64,000 bases of DNA from Inonotus obliquus (lineage: Eukaryota; Basidiomycota; Agaricomycetes; Hymenochaetales; Hymenochaetaceae), in NCBI GenBank assembly GCA_032164295.1, contig JAJHTX010000011.1, forward strand, positions 744,001 to 808,000, read 5' to 3'. Within the stretch, counting starts at the first letter, position 1. Every line of letters begins with the position of its first letter. Shown piece by piece: positions 39,129 to 50,800 of this stretch. The position numbers were made by a program, and so were the translations under genes. The notes under the pieces were generated by a model. It did no database searches. It was not told the origin of the DNA and saw only the letters and a program-made list of their open reading frames with translations.

Positions 39129-40356
39129 GGGGATCTCGGATTCAGACCAAGGCCACGTTTTGGGACGATTCTCCGAGGAGTCGCTTAGACTGTGAAGATG
39201 ACTCTCTGAGAGTGGTATTCCCTTCTCCATCATGTGCTCTCTCTGGTCTAGGCTATCTTGTCTTTGTCTTGTCCTGCAGTAGGCGGCTCGTTCCCCTGGT
39301 TTCGACTTTGTCTCCGCTTCACATACTCTACCCTTACTCTAACCAACACCCGATTGGACAAACCACCTCTTCTTTCACCTCCACATTCACCTATAAATAA
39401 CACATCACGTTACACCTATGCATATGTACATCCATTATTCCTTTCCTTCTCGTCTTGTTCTCTTCGTCGTCACATCTTCGTTTACATCCTCCCTATGGTT
39501 ATGCTTATCCTCTCCCCTTTTCTGTGTCTTTGTACTCCCACATTTTCCACATTCACATCTTCCCTTTTGAGATGAGTCTCTTTCTTCCTCTCCCTTTTTT
39601 GAGACCTTTTGTGTCTGTTTTATCTCTACGTTTCTCGTGTTGCTTTGCTATAGTTTTGTCCCTCTTCCACCCCATTTCCCCGTCTTCTCCTCGTCTCTTG
39701 TCTCTACCTCTTGCCTCCTGCTTCTTGATCGAACCGACACTGTGTGTTCACTGTTTGAGTAGGTGTAAGGCTTACGTTTCTTATTTGCTTGTTTAATGAT
39801 TTGTCGTATCCCTTCTCCAGCACGTTATCCTCTTGAAACAGTTCAATGAGACTTGCTGATGGATGGTGGACTCTTCGTTGTTATTGTCTTCTCACAAGAC
39901 AAAACATTACCTACCTCACTGTTTCAGCGGCGTGCCACGTCAAGCACCCCCTAGCTTATATCGGTCCTAGTCCGCGTCTATTCTTGTGGTCTTCTTGTAT
40001 GGTGTCCTATCCAATCCTAGTAATCACGTTCATGACTGCAATCTTGACTACGGCTATAGCTGTAGCTGCGATTGCGATCATGTCTCATCCCTCCCCTTCC
40101 TATCTTTACCAGGGGCAGGTCAAAGACTCGGGAGGGAACGATAGGAGGGAAGGACTGTTATTTAGTGTTGTAGTAGTATTGCAACTCAGTGCTCACTATA
40201 CATACTCTTTTCCTTTCTTCTTTGTATCTTTTAACCGTACGTTTCCGTCTTGATTTGTCTTACATTGTGTATTCATGCCAGAATACGAACTACGAAAAAA
40301 ATAAACTCAAATGCATCCACCTCATGCGCATCCCTCATCCCGCCTCAATCAAACTG
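39129..40356. other. Convergent 3' flank region
   Basis: Lies between the ends of the RING gene (+) and the FAD oxidoreductase gene (-). Bases 39200-39760 are strongly C/T-rich on the plus strand with open but domain-free frames. Likely 3' UTRs and terminators; no poly(A) signal could be assigned with confidence. Confidence 0.45.
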
Positions 40357-42456
40357 TTAGAACTTAAATCCGCCACTCAACTTCATGACACCCCTCGGAT
40401 CAAACTTCTCCCTAATCCTCCTCAGCCTATCCAAATTCTCGCCATATAAAAGTTCCAAAGGCGTGTCACCCAACGCGTAATTAGGGTACAATATATCATC
40501 CCATCTACTAATACCGAGTTCAACGGCTTTGGATTGAATGGTATGAGCGAGAGTGTGCATAGAGTTTTGGACGAGCGTGTGGAAGGCTTTTTGGGCTTCT
40601 GTTGAAAAATAAATGCATGTAACTATAAGTGTTGTTTTAGCTTTGGTTTGATTGGACGGTTACGCGCCTAGCGACAAGTCCGTATTAACCTGATACGTGA
40701 TATCCGGTGAGCCAGGTGTAACAGGTCTTTCAGGCGTATGAGGATACGCTCCTCCTTTCGAATGAGCGAATGGGTTGATGAATGGTTCTGGGACCATATT
40801 AACTGCAACTGGCAATCCGTTATTCGCCTTTGTGAGTTTAGCTTCCAAAACGATGATTTCGTCGACAATTGTTTGGAGGATGGGCGTTGGGTGGTCGAGA
40901 AGGGGTACAACGTGGTGTACATCTCTAGTGTTATTCGTTTGAAAGGGTGGAATGGAGGAGCGCACGTCAGAGAGAGGACCTGCGGAGGGATGAAGGAAAT
41001 GAATAGATTTTACCCAAATTTGGGAGCTAGAGTGATGTTTCCTGAGGTCGCGATGAAGTCAACAAAAGTTCGGGTCTTGACATCGGTGGTCAAAGATGGT
41101 ATTGAGAGGAAGGAGTCGAATAGCCCGTTCGGAGCAGTTGGTCTATCGTAAAACAGGATCACACCCGATGTGAACTAAGGATTAATGTGAGTACGCTGAG
41201 AAATGGTGGAGAATGTAAAGATCGGATCAACACCTGGCCGGCCATAGATGTATATTCGACAAGTATCTGAGCTTTGGGATCCGTGTTTGTCGCTGAGAAA
41301 TTGCTTATGGCCTCGTTCACGGCGTCAGTCGCTTCGAGAGAGTATGTAACCAAACCTCCCTGAGTAAGCTCAGTCAGAAAGAAACACAATGATTTGACTA
41401 CGGTCACTCACAAACACAAGAGTCTGGGGATGGGATTCGAAAGTGATGCTCGTGACAATCCCAAAGTTGTTTAGGCCCCCCTGAGGTAGGTCTCAATGGC
41501 GGCGTCTCACATAATTATACTCCATCCATACCTTGAGTCCGAAGAATAAATCCGGATGCGATACATTGCTCGCCAATACCTGCTGTCCAGAAGGAAGAAC
41601 AACATCATGCGACACAATAGTATCAATCGTGAGACCAAACTGGTCTGTCTTCCAAGAATAGCCTCCGCCGAGGCTCAACCCAGCGACGCCTACAAATCAA
41701 ACCAATCGGACCAATTAGACCTTTCTTCGCTGAATTATACATCACTGACGCGCAAAGCACTAGAAGCATAGAAGCACAGTGAAGAAACCTACCGACTCCA
41801 ATGACACGCCCACCAGTCACCATCACGCCCAATGGCTCAAGTCGACTGTACACCTGATCCCAAGAGAGTCCGGTGCCAATTGTAACAGTACCACTCGCCG
41901 CGTCAAATGTCACTCCTGAGAACTTCGCCATCGATATTTCTACTCCTGTAGTTGAGCTGTGACCGACATTGAAGGCATGTCCGCCACCTTTAACCTATAT
42001 TGATACATTATATATACGCAACAATGCGTCTGGAAGGAAAGACTTACCGCAAACGGCGACATAACATCACTTCTGCCGAATATTTTGAGCTGTGATCGCC
42101 GGATTGTTGGTGAGAAGTTTTCAAAGAACGAGGATACCAGCTGACTTACTATTCCGCTAACATCATCTGCAGTCTCTGGTTCAACCGAGCAAGTCGCATT
42201 CTGCGTACTTGTTGATGCCCAATGTTCTATATCTGAACTGAAATGCTCGGATCCTGCAGGGTAAGTGAGCAGGATTTAGAAAAATAAATCTGGTGTGAAA
42301 GATAGTCTTACCCGGAAATGAAACGAGATGCGGAAATTTAATCCTGAGCAATTGACATGCCCTCAGAGCAGGATTGCCATCACGAGAAGTTGCAGACAAG
42401 CAGTGAACTAATGCAGCCAAGGTAGCAAGACTAACAAAGCGCGAAACGGCTATCAT
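40357..42456 (-). CDS. Secreted FAD-linked oxidoreductase, PCMH/BBE type
   Basis: Multi-exon gene of roughly 520-560 codons. It starts at 42456 with a signal peptide (MIAVSRFVSLATLAALVHC). Splices read cleanly: FPG|SEHFSSDIEHW at 42312, VSGI|LKIFGRSDVM, and PFA|VKGGGHAFNVGH. The PCMH FAD-binding domain has the GGGH motif, whose histidine carries the covalent FAD, then MAKFSGVTFDAASGTVTIG and GVAGLSLGGGYSW. The second attachment cysteine of bicovalent berberine-bridge enzymes (G-x-C) is absent, since the text reads GRVIGVG, so flavin linkage is probably through histidine only. The C-terminal BBE motif is present as RWDDILYPNYALGD, and the protein ends KLSGGFKF. Such enzymes oxidise sugars or secondary metabolites outside the cell or in the secretory path. 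No gene cluster partner is adjacent. Confidence 0.88.
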
Positions 42457-43038
42457 CGTCTTGATACAATGAACTGACTGCTCTTCACTGTACGATGGAA
42501 TGGGCAGGCAATAAGTGGAGACTACTTATAACGATTGAATCGAAATTGTCCTAAAAATACCGCTTCTGACCACGGATCCAGGTTTGTGGGCATGACTTGA
42601 TGTGAATTTCGGTGTACTTGCATGAGAATTAGCCAGGGAAGGAAATGTAGTCGGAGGAACAGGATGGTCACTGCTCAAGAAGCGACTTCCTTTTTGGGTG
42701 GTGAACCGTTCGTCCACATGAGGCAAGTCCAAACAAATGAAATCAAAGCAAAACATTCGTGAACTGAAGTTATATTTGACCATACATCCAGACATAAAAC
42801 CACCTCTACCAAAGGTTGGCGCGCCATACCAGGAATCTGTGAGTCCAGAACGAGTACTATCTGTGTATAGGGAGTAGAAATTCTAGCTAATGTACATCAT
42901 GTTCCATGTCATATCCAGTCATAAATATCATGCAACGCTTCGTGTATGCAGCCGCCATAAGTACCCATGCAATATAACTGGATAATTATGAAGATAACGT
43001 TTTCATCCTGTAATATTAATTAGCTTTGCTAAGAAAGA
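42457..43038. promoter_or_regulatory. Upstream region of the FAD oxidoreductase and 3' flank of the kinase
   Basis: About 580 bases with no supported gene. Sequence near 42530 (TACTTATAACGATTG) gives a weak TATA-like word upstream of the oxidoreductase start. An 89-codon frame at 42526-42795 has no domain. Confidence 0.35.
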
Positions 43039-46000
43039 CTAATGGAGACGATGAGTCGCACCAGTCGTCGGTGTTGTAGTCCCATTAATTTCAGGACTTC
43101 GGAGCGCGTCACCGCCTCGCCACTCCGCCCTCAATCGTGAGTGGATGTGTTTGAATGTCGAAAGCGCCCCCTTCTCCTGCACGAGGATAAGCGTTGAGGC
43201 GAACGGGGCGGTAGTCTTTGCTGAGATCCTTTTATTCCCAGAAGATGTGGCATTCGTATTCGAGCACAGATCTCCTGATTCATGGACATCGCCAATGCGG
43301 GGTGCATTGGACATGTGCGCGATACTGCGTGCGTACCCGATGACCGGGCTGAACTCGGCACGGAAACGGACAGACTTCATTGTCACTATTCCAGTGGACG
43401 TGTCTAAGGGTACAATAATGAACCAAAGTCAATACCGCCTAAATAGTTCCAATTCGCTGAAGGGCTTACCATACTTCTCATCCAGTTTGCACTTCAATAC
43501 ACCCCAGCCTTGCGCGTCCTCAAGCACCACTTGGCAACCTAGAGATTGCAGTACGCGGGTGACCTCGTCTCGAGTCGCCAAGCAATTGTCAACCGAGTGT
43601 AGAACATATTGCTGAGCCTTCCAGTTAAAGAGGTTCGCGAACCAACCCTTCACTTCGCCCACACCTAATGACGGAGAACCTCCATGGTTTGGAGGTTCCG
43701 AAATTGTGTGCGTGTGTCGCCTACTCGTAGCATGATTCTGGCCTGGACCGCGTTGGGATATTGCACGGCGCGCCCGCGGGCGCTTCTGGGCATTCAATCG
43801 CGCTACTGCCTCAGAGACCTCCACCTCAACTTCAGCCTTTTCAATCTTCGCGTAGCTTTCATCTTCTATGTAGATAGATCTTCTATTCCGTGGTGTCTCA
43901 ATCGCCGAACCGCATGGTGAGGCAAGGCCCACCGCTCCTGAAGAATCACAGACCGCGTTCTCCTTGTCATAGTCGCGGTCCTTCGGTTGTTGAACTAGGC
44001 AGACAGCCTTCTTGTTCAATAAGTTGTATCTGAAATCTCCCGCTGTAGTAGGCGTATTGTCGCTCCCAAGGCATGATTTTCGTGGGCTGACGATTCCATG
44101 CTCCTCATCGACGGCCATATTTGAACACGCATCCGTTACTGGCGATTCGTTTCCGCTCTTGGGTGGTGCATCGAGGCCTAATCCCGTGCTGCCTTGGTCC
44201 TGCTTGTGCTGTCCCATGAGAATGCCCAAGTTGCGTTCCACGTCATCAAGGGTGCGCCTTAACGAAGGATCCTCAACCTTCGGCTTCTCTAGCCAGGCAA
44301 TGGTTCCAATCTCTCTGCCAACATTGACCGCCAATGGCGGTAACGTTGGCGCTCGAGCCTGTGCCTTCGGAGAGCTTGGACCAGTCGTGTTGCGAGGAGT
44401 GCCTGGAGCCAACAGAGCTGCCGTCGGGTCATAGCGCTGTTGACTATATGGAAGTCCATCAACGGTCTGGGTGCGAGTACGTACCGGCCTTTGGACCGAA
44501 GCATCCGTATTTTGTCCGCCATCCTTTTCCAGTCTTAACTCTTTGGCGACCGCATTCGCATCAGTGTCCAGGATATGGGAGGCTGCAGGAGTCGACACAG
44601 GACGTGATCTGGAGTTTTGCGGTGACTTCGGAGTACGCGGTCCATTCGGAGATGCTGGTCGTATGCGGGAGTTTGGTGAAGACGTCGTCACAGGATCATT
44701 CGCAGAGGTTGGTACTAGGACACGTTGCGGAACTTTCGGCGCTAGTCGGCTTGCTTGGATATGCACGGAATAAGATACTTGTCCCGGAGGGGCTATGCGC
44801 GAAGATTCGATATCAGCATTCGGGGATACGCTTTTTATATCCTTCATAGGCGGCGCAGTGTAGTGTCTGATATGTTGCCCCTCGCTGTAGAATAGACTCG
44901 GCATGCCATACTCCTCAAGTGTGCGTTCTCGATGCCTAGCAAGCAAGAAGTATAGAGCCTTTATGAGGGAACCTTGGCCGGGAGGACTGAGCAATTCTGC
45001 GACCAGTTCATCATAAGTCGACCCCGCACAGATGAGCAAGAGTGAGCTCAATAGATCTTGCTTAATGAGGGCTCTTGAGCGGAGAGGTCTGTCAAGCTCT
45101 GAAATTGATGGTGGAGAAACACAAACGATCCCAGAAGTGGAATGTTTCAGAAAGGGGTGACCAAGGATATCAGGCATAGTGATACGCTTCTCAACGTCTA
45201 CGACGAGCATTCGACGGATCAAGTCTGCAGCTTCATGATGGACATAAGAAGGTATTTCGAATTTTCCGCTCTTGACTTTCAGCAACAGAGCCCTGATACT
45301 CTTGTCATCAAACGGAAGGCGACCAGTCATTAGGGCGAAGAGAATGACACCACAGCTCCAGATATCCGTGGCAGTTCCAGAGTACCGCTCGCCGCGTACA
45401 ATTTCAGGGCTGGCATAGTGAGGACTACCACAGCTTGTCTCTAGGCGATGTTCTGGAGGCGCGAAGGCAGCCATACCCCAGTCAGCTATCTTGACGTGAG
45501 GAGGGTTGAGAGATGCAATAAGAATGTTCTCCGGCTTCAGATCGCGGTGGATGACGGAAAAGGCGTGCGCGTATGCTAATCCATGAATGATCTGTTTGAA
45601 GTAGCACAGCGCCTTGTGCGGTTCCATCCGCCCATGATTAACAAGATAGTCGAAGAGCTCGCCGCCATCGACATACTCAAGAACAAGGAACAAGTCACGC
45701 TCGCCCTCAAAGACATCGTATATGCGAACGACGTTCGGATGATCCATAAGCTTCATCATGATAATTTCTCTGTCAATTCCATTTCTATGCTTCTCGGCCT
45801 TAGTTGCACGAGTATGGAGTGAGTAGCGAGAGGACAGGACGTTTTCGAGTGGCAGAATCTTGACGGCAGCCATCTGACCAGTCTCGCAGTGCCGTGCAAC
45901 CTTGACGCGACCACTTGCCCCTTTTCCGACGCATTCTCCCAGAAGCCAATGTCCTATCTGTTGTGGATCTGAAGGGAGATCGAAAGCACTGCGAGGGATG

Positions 46001-46086
46001 TTGGCTTTTTCCTTCTCCCAACGCGTCCCAAGCGGTGTCTTGTACTGCACGGGACGAGCTTTCGGCGGCGAGTGCGTATTTTGCAT
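43039..46086 (-). CDS. Gin4/Hsl1/Kcc4-like (Nim1-related) serine/threonine kinase
   Basis: Two exons, 46086-43470 and 43403-43039, joined in phase 1 (KYG|...TSTGIVTMKSVRFR), about 993 residues. The kinase domain spans about residues 45-315: glycine loop GKGASGRVKVA, lysine in AAVKIL, catalytic HRDLKPEN, and activation segment SCGSPHYASPEIV. That last stretch is typical of the septin-linked Nim1 group of the SNF1/CAMKL branch. The metal-binding DFG motif reads DWG (ADWGMAAF). A helical segment after the kinase (residues 330-400) is followed by a long disordered tail with many SP/TP sites. The C-terminal 120 residues, ending in exon 2, resemble a KA1 membrane-binding domain (VRFRAEFSPVIGYARS). 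In yeasts these kinases act at the bud neck or cortex to inhibit Swe1/Wee1 and couple morphology to mitosis. Divergent from the next gene, 202 bases apart. Confidence 0.9.
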
Positions 46087-46288
46087 GATAATTCGTGATT
46101 AAATGATAGGTGTCGCTATAGAGTACTGTACTGTAGATGTGGAGGGTATGGTGGACGTCCAGGTCAAGGAACAGCAGGTGGCGGGCATATCAGGTTGGTT
46201 CTCATCCCGTCCGGTTACACGTGACCGTTCGCCATTGTTATCACCTGGTGTGTAAGTATTGTCCCGTATCTTCTCAAGGACGCACACC
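46087..46288. promoter_or_regulatory. Compact divergent promoter between kinase and small membrane protein
   Basis: Only 202 bases separate two start codons on opposite strands (46086 minus, 46289 plus). Any regulatory signals of both genes must overlap here. No TATA box is apparent on either side. Confidence 0.6.
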
Positions 46289-46899
46289 ATGTCCCAGTCG
46301 CCACCGCAGAGCCCGCTGTAAGTGTTCATTATAGCATTTCGAATGAAAATTAGCTTACTCTCGTATCAGTTCTGCGATTTTTCTGTTGCACATTGCTCTC
46401 GAAATCCCTGTAGCCATCCAAGGAATATGGTCACCGGCAAACCTCCCGTTTCTTGAACTCAACAACACCACGTTGGTTATCCTCAAATTGTACTCTTCGC
46501 TCTGCTTCGCTTCCTGTATCGTTTCTATACTGTGCTACTCCCTTCCGGGTATGTCATTCCATCACATAGCTCTCGGGCTCCGCTGACGTTGAGCAGAATT
46601 CCTTCCGGGAAAACGTGCTGTCGCTATTGGTTTGACTGTGTACCATTGCATTGCTTCTACTATACTTCTTCAAGCTCCTCGATTCATCCCACACTCATTC
46701 GGTGACTTCTTTGAATCGTACGTGTTGCGATGGATATTTATTGTATCCCCCGGATGATTGACTGTTCAATTCTTGATACAGGTACAAAGTAACTCCAGAA
46801 GTTGTATGGGGAACAGTCCACGGATTCGTAGCCCTTGGCTTCGTGTCCTGGTGGCAGGCGACTGTCGCTCTGGCTTCCGCCGGTCGGAAGAATCAATGA
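46289..46899 (+). CDS. Small four-helix membrane protein of unknown function
   Basis: Four short exons: 46289-46317, 46370-46548, 46597-46717 and 46781-46899, all with GT..AG introns of 48-63 bases and consistent phase. The product is about 148 residues, starting MSQSPPQSPLSAIFLLHIA and ending VSWWQATVALASAGRKNQ. Four hydrophobic segments are visible: AIFLLHIALEIPVAIQGIW, LVILKLYSSLCFASCIVSIL, AVAIGLTVYHCIASTILLQ and VHGFVALGFVSWWQATVALA. The loop ESYKVTPEVVWGTVHG and the small charged end suggest a conserved fold. I do not recognise the family; a TMEM254-like protein is one guess. Its exons are too short to stand out as ORFs, but the continuity over three splices and the clean stop support a real gene. 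Confidence 0.78.
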
Positions 46900-47875
46900 G
46901 AGGACGTGGAAGACATCAGTACCGCAATTTAGGTTATCCTTTGTTCTTTCCGTCTATACTATACTGTCGATTTTGTGGGATTGTTTAGTGTTTGAATTTA
47001 TTGTTGGAAATATGGCGTTCTCACGTAGTACAAGAATGGCAATAACAAAAGCCTCAATTCCTTACCAAGCAATCCCGGTCCCTCTCCGATTATCTGCCAA
47101 GTCTTTGTGAGCGATTGGCACGAAAATTTCTCTCTCAGAACTCGACTTAACTGACAGACTGGCAGAGAGTCGGTGGGTCATATTTCGGTCTAGGCTAGGA
47201 TCAGGCAGAGAGACTGATCGGCACTGCCAGCGCTCCTGTGGTTGATGTTGATGAAGTTGATGATAAGAAGCGGTGGCTCATGTGTTGCTCCCTCTTTCCT
47301 ATTTGCACATGCCGCCCTCTTTTCTATCTTCGATTAGACTGTCAAATGCTTTGCCACACATATATTACGCGGATACGAGTCCCCGAGCGCTGTCAGATAG
47401 ATACTATTTACCCGAAGCGCCGTCTCGGCCTTCTTTCGTTCAATGCATTCATCAAGTATAAACGTGCGACTATCTTTCAGACGACTAGTATTTCTAACAT
47501 CTGAAATCTCCACGAGAAGCTTGGAATGGCTCGCAACCGTGGGGCGAGAGGTTTCAGCCTGTTCATGGTGACCTGTCCCGTGGAGGGAGATACCTTGATG
47601 ATTTTCTGGGTCCCCTCGTCGCGTCATGATTCGATATCTGACACGTATTATCTTGTACCAAACGGCGAGTAAGATGGTGTAGTCAGGGGATTCATCATTA
47701 GTCTCTTGTGTGTGTCCTCACTATGTTAGCCATCAGTGAGCGCGATATTGGAATGTGACATCAACAAGAGTGTTGATAAGATTCATTGAAATGAGAATAT
47801 ATGTATCATACTTGAACAGGACATATCGGAATGATACTGCGAGAATGAATGCGGATAATTCGCTGAGTGAGCTAT
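46900..47875. other. Convergent intergenic region
   Basis: Follows the end of the small membrane protein gene (+) and precedes the stop of the ABCC gene (-). Short frames here have no domain. Probably two 3' UTRs and spacer. Confidence 0.45.
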
Positions 47876-50800
47876 TCATCGTCCGCTGGTGTCACTTGGT
47901 TGTGACATGGCCTTTGCCTTCGCAACTTCTTCGAGCTCAGAGAAGTTGACACTTTTCATGCACAACTCACGGAAGTTACCGCCCTCTTTTCGAAGTAGAT
48001 TGTACGGCGTGTCGAATTCGACGACGCGTCCTGCATCCATTATGATCAAGCGATCGTAATCAATGATGGTGTCAAGTCGATGTGCAACTGGAGAGTATTG
48101 CAGTTCAGTCAAAGAAAGACGGTGCAAGGGTCATCACGGCTCACTTGTAAGCAATAGGGAATCGCTGAACTCCTCCCGGATTGTTTGTTGAATCTTCTTG
48201 TCCGTCTCAAAATCAATGCTGCTAGTCGCTTCGTCCAGAATAACGATTGCACTACGTCGTAGCAAAGCACGGGCCATCGCAATCAGCTGTCGCTGTCCTG
48301 CGCTGAAGTTCGATCCTCCGGAAGACACTCTGGTGTGCAACGTAATCTTCGTCTGCTCCTCAACCTCGCCACTCTCGCCCTCTCCAACAAGTGTTACTTC
48401 GGAAGCAGCTCTAGATGGAGAGGCTAAGATGGATCCAGCAGAATCGGGAATAGAGTCAGCATGCGCATTCAAGTAGTCTAAGACTACGTTCCGAATTGAT
48501 GGAGCACCAGATAGATTATGCGATGGCAAGGCTTTTTCCGAGATCATCTGTACGCGCTGTAGAGCATCAAGACACTCCAAGTCGCTGTGCTCCCGGAAGG
48601 GATCCAAGTTGTCCCGGATGGTCCCGGAGAAAAGTATAGCATCCTGAGAAGGAGGTTGGTCAACCGCGGAAAGTAGTGATATTCTCAGCGCAAGACAAAC
48701 CTGTGGTATGAAAGTAATACGCGAACGGAGTTCATTTATACCGATTGTCGTTATATCAATCCCGTCGATGACAATCTGGCCCTGAGCCGGATCTGTAAAA
48801 CGTAGTAAACTCATCGCAAGCGTACTCTTTCCACTCCCCGTCCTCCCCAGCAACCCGACTCGTTCTCTTGCACGAAGAGTGAATGAGACATCATGAAGTA
48901 CATCTGGAAGGTCAGGCGCATAGCGCACCACAACGTTTCTCACTTCTACCAGGTTGTCAGCGTTCGGACCTGAACTAGAAGGCCAGTGAGCTGGGGGACG
49001 GCAGTTTTGAATAATTGCTGGTGGTTCTTGGGGAAGGTCCAGGTATTCAACGACACGCTCGACGGAGTTGAGATAGATTTCAAGGAACGTCCAGCATCGG
49101 CATGCCCACTACACATATTGTTCAGGGACCGTTGGCAAGATGAGCTGTGCGAGGATGATTATGAAACACGCACATAAAAGTTTCCCGAAAGATCCATCTG
49201 TGTCCTGAGTCAGCATCGTCTTCTTACGCGTTAATAGAGGCCCGACTTACGGCACTGGTGATACACAATGCTGCCCATCCGGCCCATCCAGGGCGATTAG
49301 CTGTGTGTGATGCGAGAGCCAATATCGTCGCGGCTAATGTTGTGAGAGCGCTCAAGAGGTCGAAGCGAAAGAGCAACCACAAGTTCGCATTCTACCGATC
49401 GCAGGAGTCTCAGACGCTTCCCCAAACAGATTCAAATGTGGGTGACGCTTACCCTTGAATGGGAAGAGAAGAGTAGAACAGAGTCAGAGAGTGATAGGAT
49501 CAATTCGAAGGGACGACGGAAACTACCAAAAGTAATAAAACATCTTTAATGTCAGATCTATTTTCTGGTAGACTGCGTTCATGAAACGTGGTTCTGCAGA
49601 GAAGGCGCGTACAGTCACAACTGCGACATAGGAAAAAGATGTTAGATCAGAGAACAAAGAAGCAAATTCTGAGTACTTACTACCCTCAAGCAGCTCGGTG
49701 AATTCGGAGACTGGAAGAATGGTTCGGTGAAAAGTTACAAAGAACGCCAAGGTACTCACAAATAGGTGACCTTGTTGTGCTCTCCATCCGACGAAGGTCA
49801 CGACTCGTGCTAAGATAGGCGCTGGCGACTTTGTAATAGAAGTAGCCAATTATTACTGCAGGGAAGATGAATTTCGGTGACACAGAAGCAACAATGACAA
49901 GACATGTGATTAGAGACGAAACGTTTTTAATGGCATTCTGAAACGAGACTGCCAGATTGCTGTCGATAATCTGAATATCCTTGCCAAAACGGTTGAGGAC
50001 GCGCCCCGTTGGTGTCGTATCTAACCATCGCATGGTGCATCGGGTAACCGTTCGTAGCAAACGACTAAAGAGTGCCCGGGATGCATACAACGCGCCCGTG
50101 TATTGTACAGCGGAAGATGCAACTCCAATCATTACCGTGGCCAGACCTATCATTGCATAAACGACAACGTAGAACAGTGGATTCTCCTGAGCGGAAGGGA
50201 GGCGGTCTCCAGGATTGATTGAACTGAGTTTATGACACGATGCTGGATGACATTGGGTTGTGTAGACGCCAGGCACGAGTACGTGTTGCTCCGAGAACGG
50301 AGTACGCAGGAAGATGTTCGTGGATAGGACAGATACATCTTTGTCATATGCCTCGCCCCAGACCTAGAAAAAACTCTGAGTACATGAAGTAGAAAGAAGC
50401 TTAGCTCACTAGCCTTGATCCAATATTTTTGGACGAAACTCAAGGCCTGAGCACAAATTGTCAAAGATATTAGGGTCATCCACGCCCAGTAAGTACTGGA
50501 GGGAGGTTCTCAATCCTGAAAATCATGAGTGGCAGAGGGTCGATGCTTACGAAGCCTTAAAATATGTCTTGTAGACCCTCCATGATACACTGCCCGTTTG
50601 CCATTCTTCTTCCTTCACGAGCTTGCGCGGCATCTTGGGCTCCTCGGCTCCAGCATCATCACGTTCTGGCTCGCATTCAGGTTCAGCAGTATCAGACACA
50701 TGCTGCTCCCTGACCCCAACTGCTTGCCTTTGATCCTCTATGCCATCTTCAGTTGTATCTGCTAATGTATTGGCTTCGAGTATGCCGCTCTTGAATAGGT

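Noticed and set aside
43684..45822. Plus-strand frames of 78-171 codons across the kinase gene
   Set aside because: They are antisense shadows of a well-supported kinase exon with clear catalytic motifs on the minus strand.
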